From positions 3,224,001 to 3,288,000 of the forward strand of contig NZ_CP059973.1 of the NCBI RefSeq assembly GCF_009193295.2: 64,000 nucleotides of DNA, in the 5' to 3' direction. Of the stretch, positions 1 through 8,632 are shown in pieces (the stretch's first letter is position 1; the number at the start of each line of letters is the position of its first letter). The notes beneath the pieces were generated by a model. It did no database searches. It saw nothing but the letters and a program-made list of their open reading frames with translations, and was not told where the DNA came from. The stretch is from Bacteroides luhongzhouii (GTDB lineage Bacteria; Bacteroidota; Bacteroidia; Bacteroidales; Bacteroidaceae). A program made the position numbers and the translations under genes.

Positions 1-220
1 AATTGTCAAAACGGATACCTTCGTTGGCAATCCGATCCATGTTAGGAGTCTGAATCAAATTTCCTCCGTAACAGGACATTGCTTGAGTGGTATGGTCATC
101 CGTCATCATGAAGATGATGTTCGGTTGTCTGGTCTCTTCTTTCTTTTGATTGCCGCAAGAAGCGAGACTTAGTGCAGCTAGTGGGAGGAGTAGGGCAGAG
201 GGAGTGTAATAGTTTTCCAT
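1..220 (-). CDS. Sulfatase, N-terminal part (probable GlcNAc-6-O-sulfatase of the heparin PUL)
   Basis: Only the first 73 codons lie in the window; the gene runs off the left edge. The product begins with a lipoprotein signal ([12 protein letters not shown], lipobox Cys about residue 22), followed by the typical start of an S1 family sulfatase, [21 protein letters not shown], in which the DD pair normally contributes to the calcium site. The formylglycine motif (C/S-x-P-x-R) would lie further downstream and cannot be seen. It is the last visible gene of the PUL, 47 bases after the PL12 lyase. By position and sequence it resembles B. thetaiotaomicron BT4656, described as an N-acetylglucosamine-6-O-sulfatase acting on heparan fragments; that substrate is inferred from context. 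Confidence 0.85.
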   Translation of the reverse strand, partial: MENYYTPSALLLPLAALSLASCGNQKKEETRQPNIIFMMTDDHTTQAMSCYGGNLIQTPNMDRIANEGIRFDN

Positions 221-236
221 AATGATGAAGGAATCC

Positions 237-259
237 CTCCCTCTCCTTGGGAGAGGGAG
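237..259 (-). other. Intercistronic stem-loop between lyase and sulfatase genes
   Basis: A 9-bp perfect inverted repeat (CTCCCTCTC / GAGAGGGAG) with a 5-base loop fills most of the gap between two PUL genes. There is no T-run after it on the minus strand, so it looks like an mRNA processing or stability element rather than a strong terminator. Confidence 0.5.
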
Positions 260-267
260 AGACTTTA

Positions 268-2268
268 TTATAATTTGTATTTTAATGACTGTTTCTTTCC
301 GTTTACTTTCACTTCTACTTCCAGTCCGTTCTCATCGAACGCCTTGTTCTTGAATTTAGCTGCAAATTTAGGGGCATCTGCACTCTTTTTAACTGGGTAG
401 ATAACAGTGATGTAACGTACAGCTTCTTCACCGTCTTTCTTCACGTTGAAAGATACATTCATACGTTTGTAACGTTTGCGATAAGCAGTTGAGCACCATC
501 CCGACTCTTTCTTCATCGTCATACCGTCAGGACCGAAACATTGTAGTTTCATGTTGCTTCCGTCTTCAAATTGTGTCAGGAACGTCATGTCTTCGTGGCT
601 GTTGGCGATTTCTCCTTTCGGCATTTGATAATGAAGATTGATGGAACCTTTGGCACTACCGGTCATTTCGTCTACAATGACAAAGTAAGTGTTGTCAACG
701 AAGAAAACAGAACGACGGTGTTTCAGGTTCTTGTAACTGGGATTTTCGGTCACTAAAGTTTGGATAGCACCTTCCGGTTGCCATAATTTAGTAACAGATT
801 CTGTCGTATCCAGGTTTTTGTTGTTCAGCGTTACTGTGTTGTGAACACAAGTCTGACGGTGCCAGTTGCGTTGTTCCATCACTTCGCCTTCACCGGCATA
901 TACATACGAACCTGAATCCGGGAACAAATTCTTGCCGTTGAACCAAAGTTCAAACGTTCCGTTATCCGGCTGACAATGCCAGAATGCTTTCGGACCTGCT
1001 TTTACTACCATTTGAGTAGCATCCATTCCCCATGAGTTGCGGAATACAAAGAAACCTGATTTCAAGAATCCTTTAGACATATAATCCGGCAATGCACCTT
1101 CTTTTCCTTCGGTTGCGAAGTATTTGATAGCTTGGTTTTTCGGGAACAGTTTACTCCATGCTTTGTAGTTTTTTACCATTTCTTTCTTTGTTGTCAACTT
1201 AGCATCGCTGAAACATGGGTTGGTATAATCAGGGAAAGAAATGTTTGCGTAGAACATAATCATGCTTTCGATTGTATCCAGGTAATCCTGCGGGAATTCT
1301 TTACGGAATCCGTTTGCATCCGCGATACCCAATGCCTTGCAGAAAATGTTGATAGCTGCCAGATGATAATGCGGGTCGAGTTCGAACTGTCCGCCGTCTT
1401 CGTATACCTGTACATGAATTTCACGGTTCAGAATATCGATACCGCTTTTTCTCCATGCCGGGGCGTCTTTAAATTCAGGGAAGAAAGCACCGGCGTAGAT
1501 CATACGTTGAGCTTCGAACAGCAAGTGGTTACCTTGATCAGAGTAGTTGGCAAGGATGTGTATAGCATGTTTGTGATAGTTCACCAGGAATTCTGTCAGG
1601 AAGTCCGGAGTGAAAGAAGGCGAAGGAAGGAATAACTGGAACTGTGAAGTCTGGTCCTGCAGGCGATTACTAACTTCCAACGGGCGCCATGCGAAACGTA
1701 CATTTTCTACTTCACCTTTGATTTTTCCATCACTTATCAGCTCATATTCTTTCTTGTCCATCTTTACCAACGGATTCTTTTTAATCCAGTCGATATACTG
1801 ATGTGCCCATTCTTTAGCATATTTCTCGTCACCGGATATGCGATAAGCCTTTCCCATCGGAGTGAACCATTTGTGGCGGTGCAACTGCCAACGGAGTTCA
1901 TTGTCTTTCACCGGCCAGTACTGCCAGTTGATGTCTTCTCCGTAGTTGTAAGAAGGCTGATAACCTTTATGTACGAAGAATGTGTGTTTCAATCCGTCAT
2001 CTGCCCATTGCTGCTCTTCTTTGCTGATAGTCACTTTGTTCAGATTGATATCCGGAGTTTTTACGTTGGTACGTACACGATAATAGTCTAGTAGTGCTTT
2101 GGCAGCATCTTCATTTTTACCTTCCTGATGCAAAGCTTTCACTTTTTCCAATCCCGGATAGTCCAGGTTAAGAATTGAAAAGACTTCGCTTTTCAGTTCT
2201 TGGGCATAACCTTTGCTTACGAAGCATGCGATTGCAAGCAGAACGATATACTTTAAAGTTTTATTCAT
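268..2268 (-). CDS. Heparinase II/III family polysaccharide lyase (PL12), HepIII-like
   Basis: Cleaves heparan sulfate-type chains by beta-elimination, probably in the periplasm. The 666-residue protein has a signal peptide (residues 1-22), an alpha-helical toroid domain (about 25-380) and a C-terminal beta-sandwich domain. The residues expected for PL12 catalysis are present: Asn247 in GNHLL, Tyr301 in DPHYH, His431 in [10 protein letters not shown] and His476 in VHNTVT. Length and sequence agree with what I recall of B. thetaiotaomicron BT4657, a structurally characterised heparinase III. It follows the GH88 gene by 28 bases and precedes the sulfatase, consistent with stepwise degradation of HS by lyase, hydrolase and sulfatase. 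The family and fold are secure; the exact sulfation preference is inferred. Confidence 0.93.
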   Translation of the reverse strand: MNKTLKYIVLLAIACFVSKGYAQELKSEVFSILNLDYPGLEKVKALHQEGKNEDAAKALLDYYRVRTNVKTPDINLNKVTISKEEQQWADDGLKHTFFVHKGYQPSYNYGEDINWQYWPVKDNELRWQLHRHKWFTPMGKAYRISGDEKYAKEWAHQYIDWIKKNPLVKMDKKEYELISDGKIKGEVENVRFAWRPLEVSNRLQDQTSQFQLFLPSPSFTPDFLTEFLVNYHKHAIHILANYSDQGNHLLFEAQRMIYAGAFFPEFKDAPAWRKSGIDILNREIHVQVYEDGGQFELDPHYHLAAINIFCKALGIADANGFRKEFPQDYLDTIESMIMFYANISFPDYTNPCFSDAKLTTKKEMVKNYKAWSKLFPKNQAIKYFATEGKEGALPDYMSKGFLKSGFFVFRNSWGMDATQMVVKAGPKAFWHCQPDNGTFELWFNGKNLFPDSGSYVYAGEGEVMEQRNWHRQTCVHNTVTLNNKNLDTTESVTKLWQPEGAIQTLVTENPSYKNLKHRRSVFFVDNTYFVIVDEMTGSAKGSINLHYQMPKGEIANSHEDMTFLTQFEDGSNMKLQCFGPDGMTMKKESGWCSTAYRKRYKRMNVSFNVKKDGEEAVRYITVIYPVKKSADAPKFAAKFKNKAFDENGLEVEVKVNGKKQSLKYKL

Positions 2269-2296
2269 GATATAATAGTTGTTATAATTTTATGTA

Positions 2297-3583
2297 TTAG
2301 ATATCTTTGTAGTTGATACCTTTCAGATTCATGAATCTCTTCAATGCTTCCAGATAATAGTAGTCAGCATAGTTCAGTGGAGTGTCGATTTCAGAACCGT
2401 TGGGCAGTGAACCGACAGAATGCATCAGAATGAATCCTTGGTTGTCACCCACTTTAGCAAGATATGCGTCGCTTGACAAACTCTTCAGAATCTTTTCCGC
2501 ATAATCCAAGTATTTTTGTCCGTCGGGAACCATGGTGCTTAGTTCGATCATGGCAGAAGCAGTAACAGAAGCGGCAGATACATCGCGCGGAGTTTCTTCA
2601 GTTACAGGAGCATCGTAGTCCCAGAAAGGAATGGCATCCTCTGTTTTTACGCGGTTCATAATCATGTCAGCTATATCCTTTGCAAAGTTTAGGAAAATGC
2701 TGTCATTGGTTTCACGGAAGCAAGCGGTATATCCATATATAGCCCATGCTTGTCCTCGTGCCCATGAAGAATCATCGTTCTTTCCTTGGAAAGTTTGTTT
2801 ACTTTCCACTGTACCGTCGTTGTTATAGCTTATTACATGCCAGCAGGTATAATCAGGACGGAAGTGATTATGCATGGTAGTCATGGCATGCTTGATAGCA
2901 ATGTCTTTATATTTATTGTCACCTGTCGCTTTTGCTACATTAAACAGAAGATCGAGGTTCATCATGTTGTCGATAATAACCGGGAAGTTCCATGTCCCGA
3001 AATCCCATGAACGGATAGCGCCGATAGAGTCGTTGAAACGACCACAGAGGTTATCGGCAGTTTCTCTCATCACAGCGGCAATGGTGTCGTTGGGTGAAAG
3101 ACGCTCTGCATTGCCATAGCTGCAGTTGACCATGAATCCCAAATCATGCGTGCCTTTATAATAGCGTACCGGATTCAGTAGATTTGTATATTGGATGGCT
3201 TGAGTTTTCAGTGTATCGTTTCCTGTCAGTTCGTATGCATACCATAATGAACCGGGGAAGAAACCACTCGTCCAGTCATAAACGTTGCAGAGGCGACGTT
3301 TGCCTAGCTGGTCAGCAGTAGGTTGTGCGCGTAGTGAATCTTTGAATGTTAATGAGTCTCTTTCTAACTGGCGGCAAAGGAAATCCATGTCATAGCCGGT
3401 ACGGATGGAGCGTGGCAACATTCCCGTACCACTAACCTCTTCAGCAGAAAGTTGTAATTGGGCAGAAGCTACATCCAGTCCTTTTTTTATCCAACTGTAG
3501 TCTTCCTTTGGGGTTGTCTGGCACGATGCAAGTGCAATACTAACCGAAGCAAAGAGAACAAGTTTCTTTTTCATGTTATTCAT
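2297..3583 (-). CDS. GH88 unsaturated glucuronyl hydrolase
   Basis: Removes the 4,5-unsaturated uronic acid left at the non-reducing end by the PUL lyases. The 428-residue protein starts with a lipoprotein-type signal (SIALASC, Cys20-21) and then forms an (alpha/alpha)6 barrel. The two conserved aspartates of the family appear as Asp147 in HDLGF and Asp205 in IDNMMNL; RGQAWAIYGY is another GH88 hallmark. A second Met three codons in (MKKKLVLF) could be the true start. It is separated from susD by 200 bases holding a large hairpin and a possible internal promoter, so it may be expressed at a different level from susCD. It corresponds to BT4658 by order and length. Confidence 0.92.
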   Translation of the reverse strand: MNNMKKKLVLFASVSIALASCQTTPKEDYSWIKKGLDVASAQLQLSAEEVSGTGMLPRSIRTGYDMDFLCRQLERDSLTFKDSLRAQPTADQLGKRRLCNVYDWTSGFFPGSLWYAYELTGNDTLKTQAIQYTNLLNPVRYYKGTHDLGFMVNCSYGNAERLSPNDTIAAVMRETADNLCGRFNDSIGAIRSWDFGTWNFPVIIDNMMNLDLLFNVAKATGDNKYKDIAIKHAMTTMHNHFRPDYTCWHVISYNNDGTVESKQTFQGKNDDSSWARGQAWAIYGYTACFRETNDSIFLNFAKDIADMIMNRVKTEDAIPFWDYDAPVTEETPRDVSAASVTASAMIELSTMVPDGQKYLDYAEKILKSLSSDAYLAKVGDNQGFILMHSVGSLPNGSEIDTPLNYADYYYLEALKRFMNLKGINYKDI

Positions 3584-3619
3584 TTTAAGTGATTGTTTTT
3601 AGAAGTTTTGTAACTGATG

Positions 3620-3627
3620 CAAAAGTA
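3620..3627 (-). promoter_or_regulatory. Possible internal -7 box for the GH88-PL12-sulfatase genes
   Basis: On the minus strand the sequence reads TACTTTTG, a match to the Bacteroides -7 consensus TAnnTTTG, 36 bases before the GH88 start. No good -33 TTTG lies at 19-21 bases spacing, so activity is uncertain. Confidence 0.35.
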
Positions 3628-3720
3628 ACTGAAAGGCAAAACTTTCCGTTGCAGGATTGTCCAAAAGGTATTTGAACCTTGCTTTTCAAGTTTTGATTTT
3701 GTTGAAAAAGGTTTTAAATT

Positions 3721-3754
3721 TCTCCAATATGCCCTATTTAAGGCATATTGGAGA
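3721..3754 (-). other. 13-bp perfect stem-loop after susD
   Basis: TCTCCAATATGCC and its exact complement surround an 8-base loop just downstream of the susD stop codon. The bases after it on the minus strand are AATTTAAAAC, not a T-run. It could be a partial terminator or a 3' end protecting the susC-susD message from the downstream part of the operon. Confidence 0.6.
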
Positions 3755-3783
3755 AGATTTATAGAAATCTTTAGTTTAAAGGA

Positions 3784-5448
3784 TTAGTCACCCCATCCTT
3801 GGTTCTGTTTGAAGTTTTCCATCAAACTCATATCACGAGCTGGGATGGGGAGTAGTTCGTGTTTATTCTTTTGGGTATATTGGTAAGCTATATAATTTGC
3901 TTCCGGATACCAACCAATCAATTTTATATAAGTATTCACTATTGTCTCATAATATATTCCCCAACGTATTAAATCTTGACGACGATTTCCTTCGAAAGCT
4001 AGTTCGTAGGCACGTTCATTACGGATATATTCCTGGAATCCCTCGTAGGATGTTGATTTTAAATCAACGGTTGTATTTGCTTCATTATAAGGAAGTCCAT
4101 ATCCGCGGCGGCGAACCATATTAAGAGCTGCTAATGCAGCGTTATTAGGACCATGATGCCATTCGTTAAGTGCTTCTGCATACATTAGTAACACGTCTGC
4201 ATAGCGCAATATATACCAATTGATATTTGATTTATCATTATTCAGCAAGAAATTGTGTTCTTTTACGTACTTTTCAGTATCCCATTTTGCCGGAGTATAA
4301 TTTTGCTTGTTTTTTTGACCGGCTGTAGGTTTGTCTACTTCTTCTGGTTTTGCCCAGAAAGATTTATTCGGGTCATATTTGTAATTGGCTATGGAAAGAT
4401 CACGGCGTTTATCTCCTTTTTCTTTGTTTAACCAATCTAAGAAGAATGTATGTACTACTTTGACATTGGCTGCGTTACGTCCGCGTGTTCCTGAAATTTC
4501 GGTTACTTTAACCCCATTCCATTTACCGATACGTCCTACTGGGTCTTCGCTGGCTGTACCAGTGACAGAATTTGCATAGAAACTTACCTCAATTAAACTT
4601 TCCGCCGGATCCCATGTGCCATTACAAGTATTTTCCCAGAGTTGTTCATAGTTATCTAACATACGATGTTTGCCGGAGTTGATAAGCTTTTCTGCTGTTA
4701 ATGCAGCTTGTTTCCATTTCTCTGTATCTTTAATAGGTTCGCCTGCCCAGGTGACATATACACGAGTCAGCAATCCCAATGCACCGCCTTTAGAAAAACG
4801 GAACCGAGTATTACCACGTAGTGTATCATCTGATTCGAACGGTAAATTTTCGATAGCAAATTTGAGATCTTCTTCAATGAACTTGTATACATCGCGAGGG
4901 TCTGCTTGAACGAATTCAGATGGCTTCTTATATGATTCGGATGTGCTGGTAATTAATGCAATGTTACCATACCAACGTACCAATTCAAAATAATACAATG
5001 CTCTCAATGCTCTTGCTTCTGCTAAATACATTGTGGCAAGTGCTTGACCTTCCGAGTTGTATGTGGCCATTTTAACTTCCAGACGCTCTATAAAGTCGTT
5101 GGCGCTATAAATGGCACTGTATAAAGATGCCCATGTATTTTGTACATACGAATTATTGGGGTTAAATGCATTAGCCGGATATTCACGGAAACTACTGGTA
5201 CTGTTTCCTTCACATTGTGCCAGGTCATTAGTTAAATCAAATATGCATGACAGGTTCATACCATAAAGATTATCTGTCACCATGTTGCGGTAAACTCCTA
5301 ACAATACATTATTGGCTTCAGATGCATTGTTCATATATTGGTTCTTTCTAATATCTGATTTCGGATCTTCATCCAATAAATCGGAACATGAACTGAAAGA
5401 CAATGTGCATAAAGCCAGTGCTGATATATAATATATTAGTTTTTTCAT
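3784..5448 (-). CDS. SusD/RagB family surface nutrient-binding lipoprotein
   Basis: Outer-membrane lipoprotein that closes over the SusC channel and binds the glycan to be imported. The 554-residue product has a lipobox (LSFSSC, Cys20) and a helical TPR-like fold typical of SusD: an early NNVLLGVYR-type helix, the ALRALYYFELVRWYG segment (about residues 148-162) and the C-terminal NERAYELAFEGNRRQDLIRWG and LLPIPARDM motifs. It lies 12 bases downstream of susC in the same operon. Its ligand is inferred to be heparin or heparan sulfate from the neighbouring lyases and sulfatase; the sequence itself does not show this. Confidence 0.95.
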   Translation of the reverse strand: MKKLIYYISALALCTLSFSSCSDLLDEDPKSDIRKNQYMNNASEANNVLLGVYRNMVTDNLYGMNLSCIFDLTNDLAQCEGNSTSSFREYPANAFNPNNSYVQNTWASLYSAIYSANDFIERLEVKMATYNSEGQALATMYLAEARALRALYYFELVRWYGNIALITSTSESYKKPSEFVQADPRDVYKFIEEDLKFAIENLPFESDDTLRGNTRFRFSKGGALGLLTRVYVTWAGEPIKDTEKWKQAALTAEKLINSGKHRMLDNYEQLWENTCNGTWDPAESLIEVSFYANSVTGTASEDPVGRIGKWNGVKVTEISGTRGRNAANVKVVHTFFLDWLNKEKGDKRRDLSIANYKYDPNKSFWAKPEEVDKPTAGQKNKQNYTPAKWDTEKYVKEHNFLLNNDKSNINWYILRYADVLLMYAEALNEWHHGPNNAALAALNMVRRRGYGLPYNEANTTVDLKSTSYEGFQEYIRNERAYELAFEGNRRQDLIRWGIYYETIVNTYIKLIGWYPEANYIAYQYTQKNKHELLPIPARDMSLMENFKQNQGWGD

Positions 5449-5460
5449 TGTTATACTCGT

Positions 5461-8400
5461 TTAAAATTGAACATCAAGTCCGAATGTAAATACTCTGCTC
5501 TTTGGATATGCACCCCAATCCAGACCGGGAGTCATAGGATTGCTGGCTGCTGTACTAACTTCCGGATCATATCCGCTATATCCGCTGATGCAGAACAGGT
5601 TCTGTGCAGTACCATATATGCGAAGTTTAGATATATGGATTTTGTTAATCCATTTTTTCGGCAGACTGTATCCTAATGTCATGTTTTTCAGTCGTAGGAA
5701 TGATCCGTCTTCTACGAAACGTGAGTATACGTCTCCCTTTACATAGCCTTTTGTTGAAGGTACCTTGTTAGATGCATTAGTCGGACTCCAACGATCTGCA
5801 ACTTCTGCCAGCATATTGTAGCGTTGGTCTTGCGAACCGGTTGCGAACTGACGAGTTGCGTTGAATACATCATTACCATAGCTATATTGTAACATAAAGC
5901 TAAAGTCTATGCCTTTGAAACTAAAAGAGTTGGTGATACCTCCAAACCATTTTGGCATGGCATTACCGATGACTGTACGGTCAGCGGTAGTGATCTTTCC
6001 ATCACCGTTTTGGTCTTTGTATTTTACTACGCCCGGAGCAGCTCCACCGTCATAACGTGTGTTGTTCGTAATACCCGGTTTCAAGATAAGCTTTCCTGTA
6101 GCGGCTGAAGTGTAGAAGTCGTCTACTTGATAAATGCCATCAAATTCATAACCGTAAATCAATCCTAATGATTCGCCTACTATGGCACGGTAGTCAGATT
6201 GAGTATAATTGGTTCTGTCAAAGTTTGAGTATGCTTCCGCATAATTGGCACCGGAAGATAAAGCTTTCAACTCATTGCGAATGAATGAAATATTGAAGTC
6301 TGTACTCCAGGTAAAATTACGATTTTGGATATTAGTGCTGTTAATAGCCAATTCGATACCACGATTCTGGATTTTACCAATATTCTGCATTTGTGATGAG
6401 AATCCGGTAACATACGCTAGGTTTTGCGCAAGTAGCAAGTCTTTGGTATTTTTGATGAAGAAGTCAGCTGTAACATTCAGACGATTATCAAAGAATCCAA
6501 GGTCAACACCCAGATTGGTGGTACTTGAGCCTTCCCATTTCAAATTTTTATTCTTCAGGTGAGATTGGGTCAGTACAGTGGACGTTGTGTTACCAATACC
6601 ATATTTACTCTGTGTATAGAGGTCTAATGATAGGAAATTAGCAATACGGTCGTTACCTACAATACCCCATCCTAAACGAAGTTTCATGTTAGATACAAAA
6701 GGAAGATTCTGTTTCATGAATTTTTCTTCCGAGATACGCCATGCAGCGGAGAAAGCCGGGAAAAATCCCCATTTATTTTTGTATGAGAAAACAGTAGAAC
6801 CATCCGCACGTACAGTAGCTGTCAGCATATATTTGTCGTTGAATGAATAATTTCCCCGCGCAAAAAATGATAACATGGTTTTATCTCCAAACGAGGTGTT
6901 TACTTTACTGGGAACTGCACCTAAACCTAGATTGTCATTACCGATATTATCTGAAGGGAAATTTTTTGCTTGTCCCAATAAGAATTCGGAACTTCTGTAT
7001 GAGAGTTCTTCACCTAACATTATTTCATAGCGATGTTGCTTTATTTTTTCAACCCATGTTAATTGGTTATAATTGGTCCAACGTTTTTCGCGTCCCATCT
7101 GAGTCTCTCCATAAGGCATTTGACCATTGGTGTATGCCTGTCTTGTCTGAGTTTTATAGAATACATCTCTGCGAGTATTGGTTGTGTTGTATGTACCGGC
7201 TGTCTTAAATGTTAATTTCTTAGTGATTTTAGCAGTAAGAGACAAATTGGCACTCCACATTTCAGAACGCTTGTTGTCCGTCGTATTTTCAGCTTGTAAG
7301 ATGGGGTTCACTTGTGCCAGACTTTCGCCTGTTTCCAGCATAGCCGGGTCAATTGCGCTAGCCAGTAATTCTTCATTGGTTTTAGCCAGACCTCCTGTAG
7401 GACGTGACCTTAATATCTGTCCTAACATATTGAAGCGTCCTCCATCACCGGAAGTTCCGGCACCTTCTTTCAATGTATTGGAATAATTGATAGTAGCATC
7501 GGCTGTAATATACTTATTAATCTTCTGATTGATACGAACTTTACCGGTTGTTTTAGTGAAACCACTATTTCTAAAAATACCGTTCTCTTTATAATGAGAG
7601 AAAGAAGCAGAGTATTTGGTGCCGTCATTACCTCCTGTTACGGAAATGTTATGATCTTGTGACCAGGTAGGACTGAAAGTTTCTCCTTGCCAATCTACTG
7701 ATTCTACTCCAATATAGTCGTCCAAAGTACGATATTTGTAATATTCTCCTGTTTCGGGATTGATTTCATTGCGGTAATAACCGGGGATAAATTTAGTGTC
7801 CAGTTCTCCCTGTAGTTTTACAAATTCATAAGCGTTGAGCAGGTCCAATTGCTTGGTGATTTTACGGTAAGTAGCAGAACCATTGTAGCTGACTACAGGT
7901 CTACCTGCCTTACCTGATTTAGTGGTTACCATCACTACACCATTAGCTGCGCGTGCACCATAAATAGCTGATGAAGAAGCATCTTTTAGGATTTGAATAG
8001 ATTCAATATCAGAGTTTGCCAAGTAGTCAATGTTGTCAACCTGGAAACCGTCAACAATGTAAAGGGGAGTAGCATCACCGTTTAATGTTCCTACACCACG
8101 AATCTTAATATCAAATCCTGCACCTGGAGTTCCGTCAGTTTGGGTAATTTGTACACCAGCTACCTGACCTCCTAAAGCTGCCATGACAGAACTACTTTTA
8201 AATTCTTCTATATCCTTGGCTGCAACAGAAGCTACGGAACCAGTCAAATCACTTTTTTTCATAGAACCATAACCTACTACGACAACTTCATCTAAAACAG
8301 CATTGTCCGGTTCCATTTTAATGTTTAACTTTTTATCTGTTTGAGCAATTTTTACTTCTTGATTTTTATAACCAATATAGCTGAATACCAGTGTCGAACC

Positions 8401-8613
8401 TTTTGAGGCTTGGATAGTAAAATTACCATCAAAATCTGTTGTCGCTCCAGTTTGAGTCCCTTTTACCATGACGGTAGCGCCAATCATAGGCATGTCCGTC
8501 TCGTCTACTACTACACCTTTGATATTTTGCGCTGAAACGTAGATTGTAGCTATGAGAGCTAAGAGGGTGAACCACCCTCTTTTGCTCATTGCTTTTGTAG
8601 ATATATTGTACAT
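5461..8613 (-). CDS. SusC/RagA TonB-dependent outer-membrane transporter
   Basis: Imports glycosaminoglycan fragments through the outer membrane using TonB energy. The start chosen here gives MYNISTKAMSKRGWF and a normal signal peptide ending VSAQ; an upstream in-frame Met at 8649 would overlap the previous gene and spoil the signal peptide. Domains in order: signal peptide, carboxypeptidase-regulatory-like domain (IKGVVVDETDMPMIGATV), TonB box region (LDEVVVVGYG), plug domain with IRGVGTLNGDATPLYIVDG, then a 22-strand barrel ending in FTFGLDVQF with a terminal aromatic residue. Length of 1050 residues is normal. It is paired with susD directly downstream. Confidence 0.95.
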   Translation of the reverse strand: MYNISTKAMSKRGWFTLLALIATIYVSAQNIKGVVVDETDMPMIGATVMVKGTQTGATTDFDGNFTIQASKGSTLVFSYIGYKNQEVKIAQTDKKLNIKMEPDNAVLDEVVVVGYGSMKKSDLTGSVASVAAKDIEEFKSSSVMAALGGQVAGVQITQTDGTPGAGFDIKIRGVGTLNGDATPLYIVDGFQVDNIDYLANSDIESIQILKDASSSAIYGARAANGVVMVTTKSGKAGRPVVSYNGSATYRKITKQLDLLNAYEFVKLQGELDTKFIPGYYRNEINPETGEYYKYRTLDDYIGVESVDWQGETFSPTWSQDHNISVTGGNDGTKYSASFSHYKENGIFRNSGFTKTTGKVRINQKINKYITADATINYSNTLKEGAGTSGDGGRFNMLGQILRSRPTGGLAKTNEELLASAIDPAMLETGESLAQVNPILQAENTTDNKRSEMWSANLSLTAKITKKLTFKTAGTYNTTNTRRDVFYKTQTRQAYTNGQMPYGETQMGREKRWTNYNQLTWVEKIKQHRYEIMLGEELSYRSSEFLLGQAKNFPSDNIGNDNLGLGAVPSKVNTSFGDKTMLSFFARGNYSFNDKYMLTATVRADGSTVFSYKNKWGFFPAFSAAWRISEEKFMKQNLPFVSNMKLRLGWGIVGNDRIANFLSLDLYTQSKYGIGNTTSTVLTQSHLKNKNLKWEGSSTTNLGVDLGFFDNRLNVTADFFIKNTKDLLLAQNLAYVTGFSSQMQNIGKIQNRGIELAINSTNIQNRNFTWSTDFNISFIRNELKALSSGANYAEAYSNFDRTNYTQSDYRAIVGESLGLIYGYEFDGIYQVDDFYTSAATGKLILKPGITNNTRYDGGAAPGVVKYKDQNGDGKITTADRTVIGNAMPKWFGGITNSFSFKGIDFSFMLQYSYGNDVFNATRQFATGSQDQRYNMLAEVADRWSPTNASNKVPSTKGYVKGDVYSRFVEDGSFLRLKNMTLGYSLPKKWINKIHISKLRIYGTAQNLFCISGYSGYDPEVSTAASNPMTPGLDWGAYPKSRVFTFGLDVQF

Positions 8614-8632
8614 AATTGTAATGTCTTTTAAT

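Noticed and set aside
1132..1635. Long reading frame opposite the PL12 lyase gene
   Set aside because: It lies entirely antisense to a well-supported gene and its translation resembles no protein; such antisense frames are common in this window.
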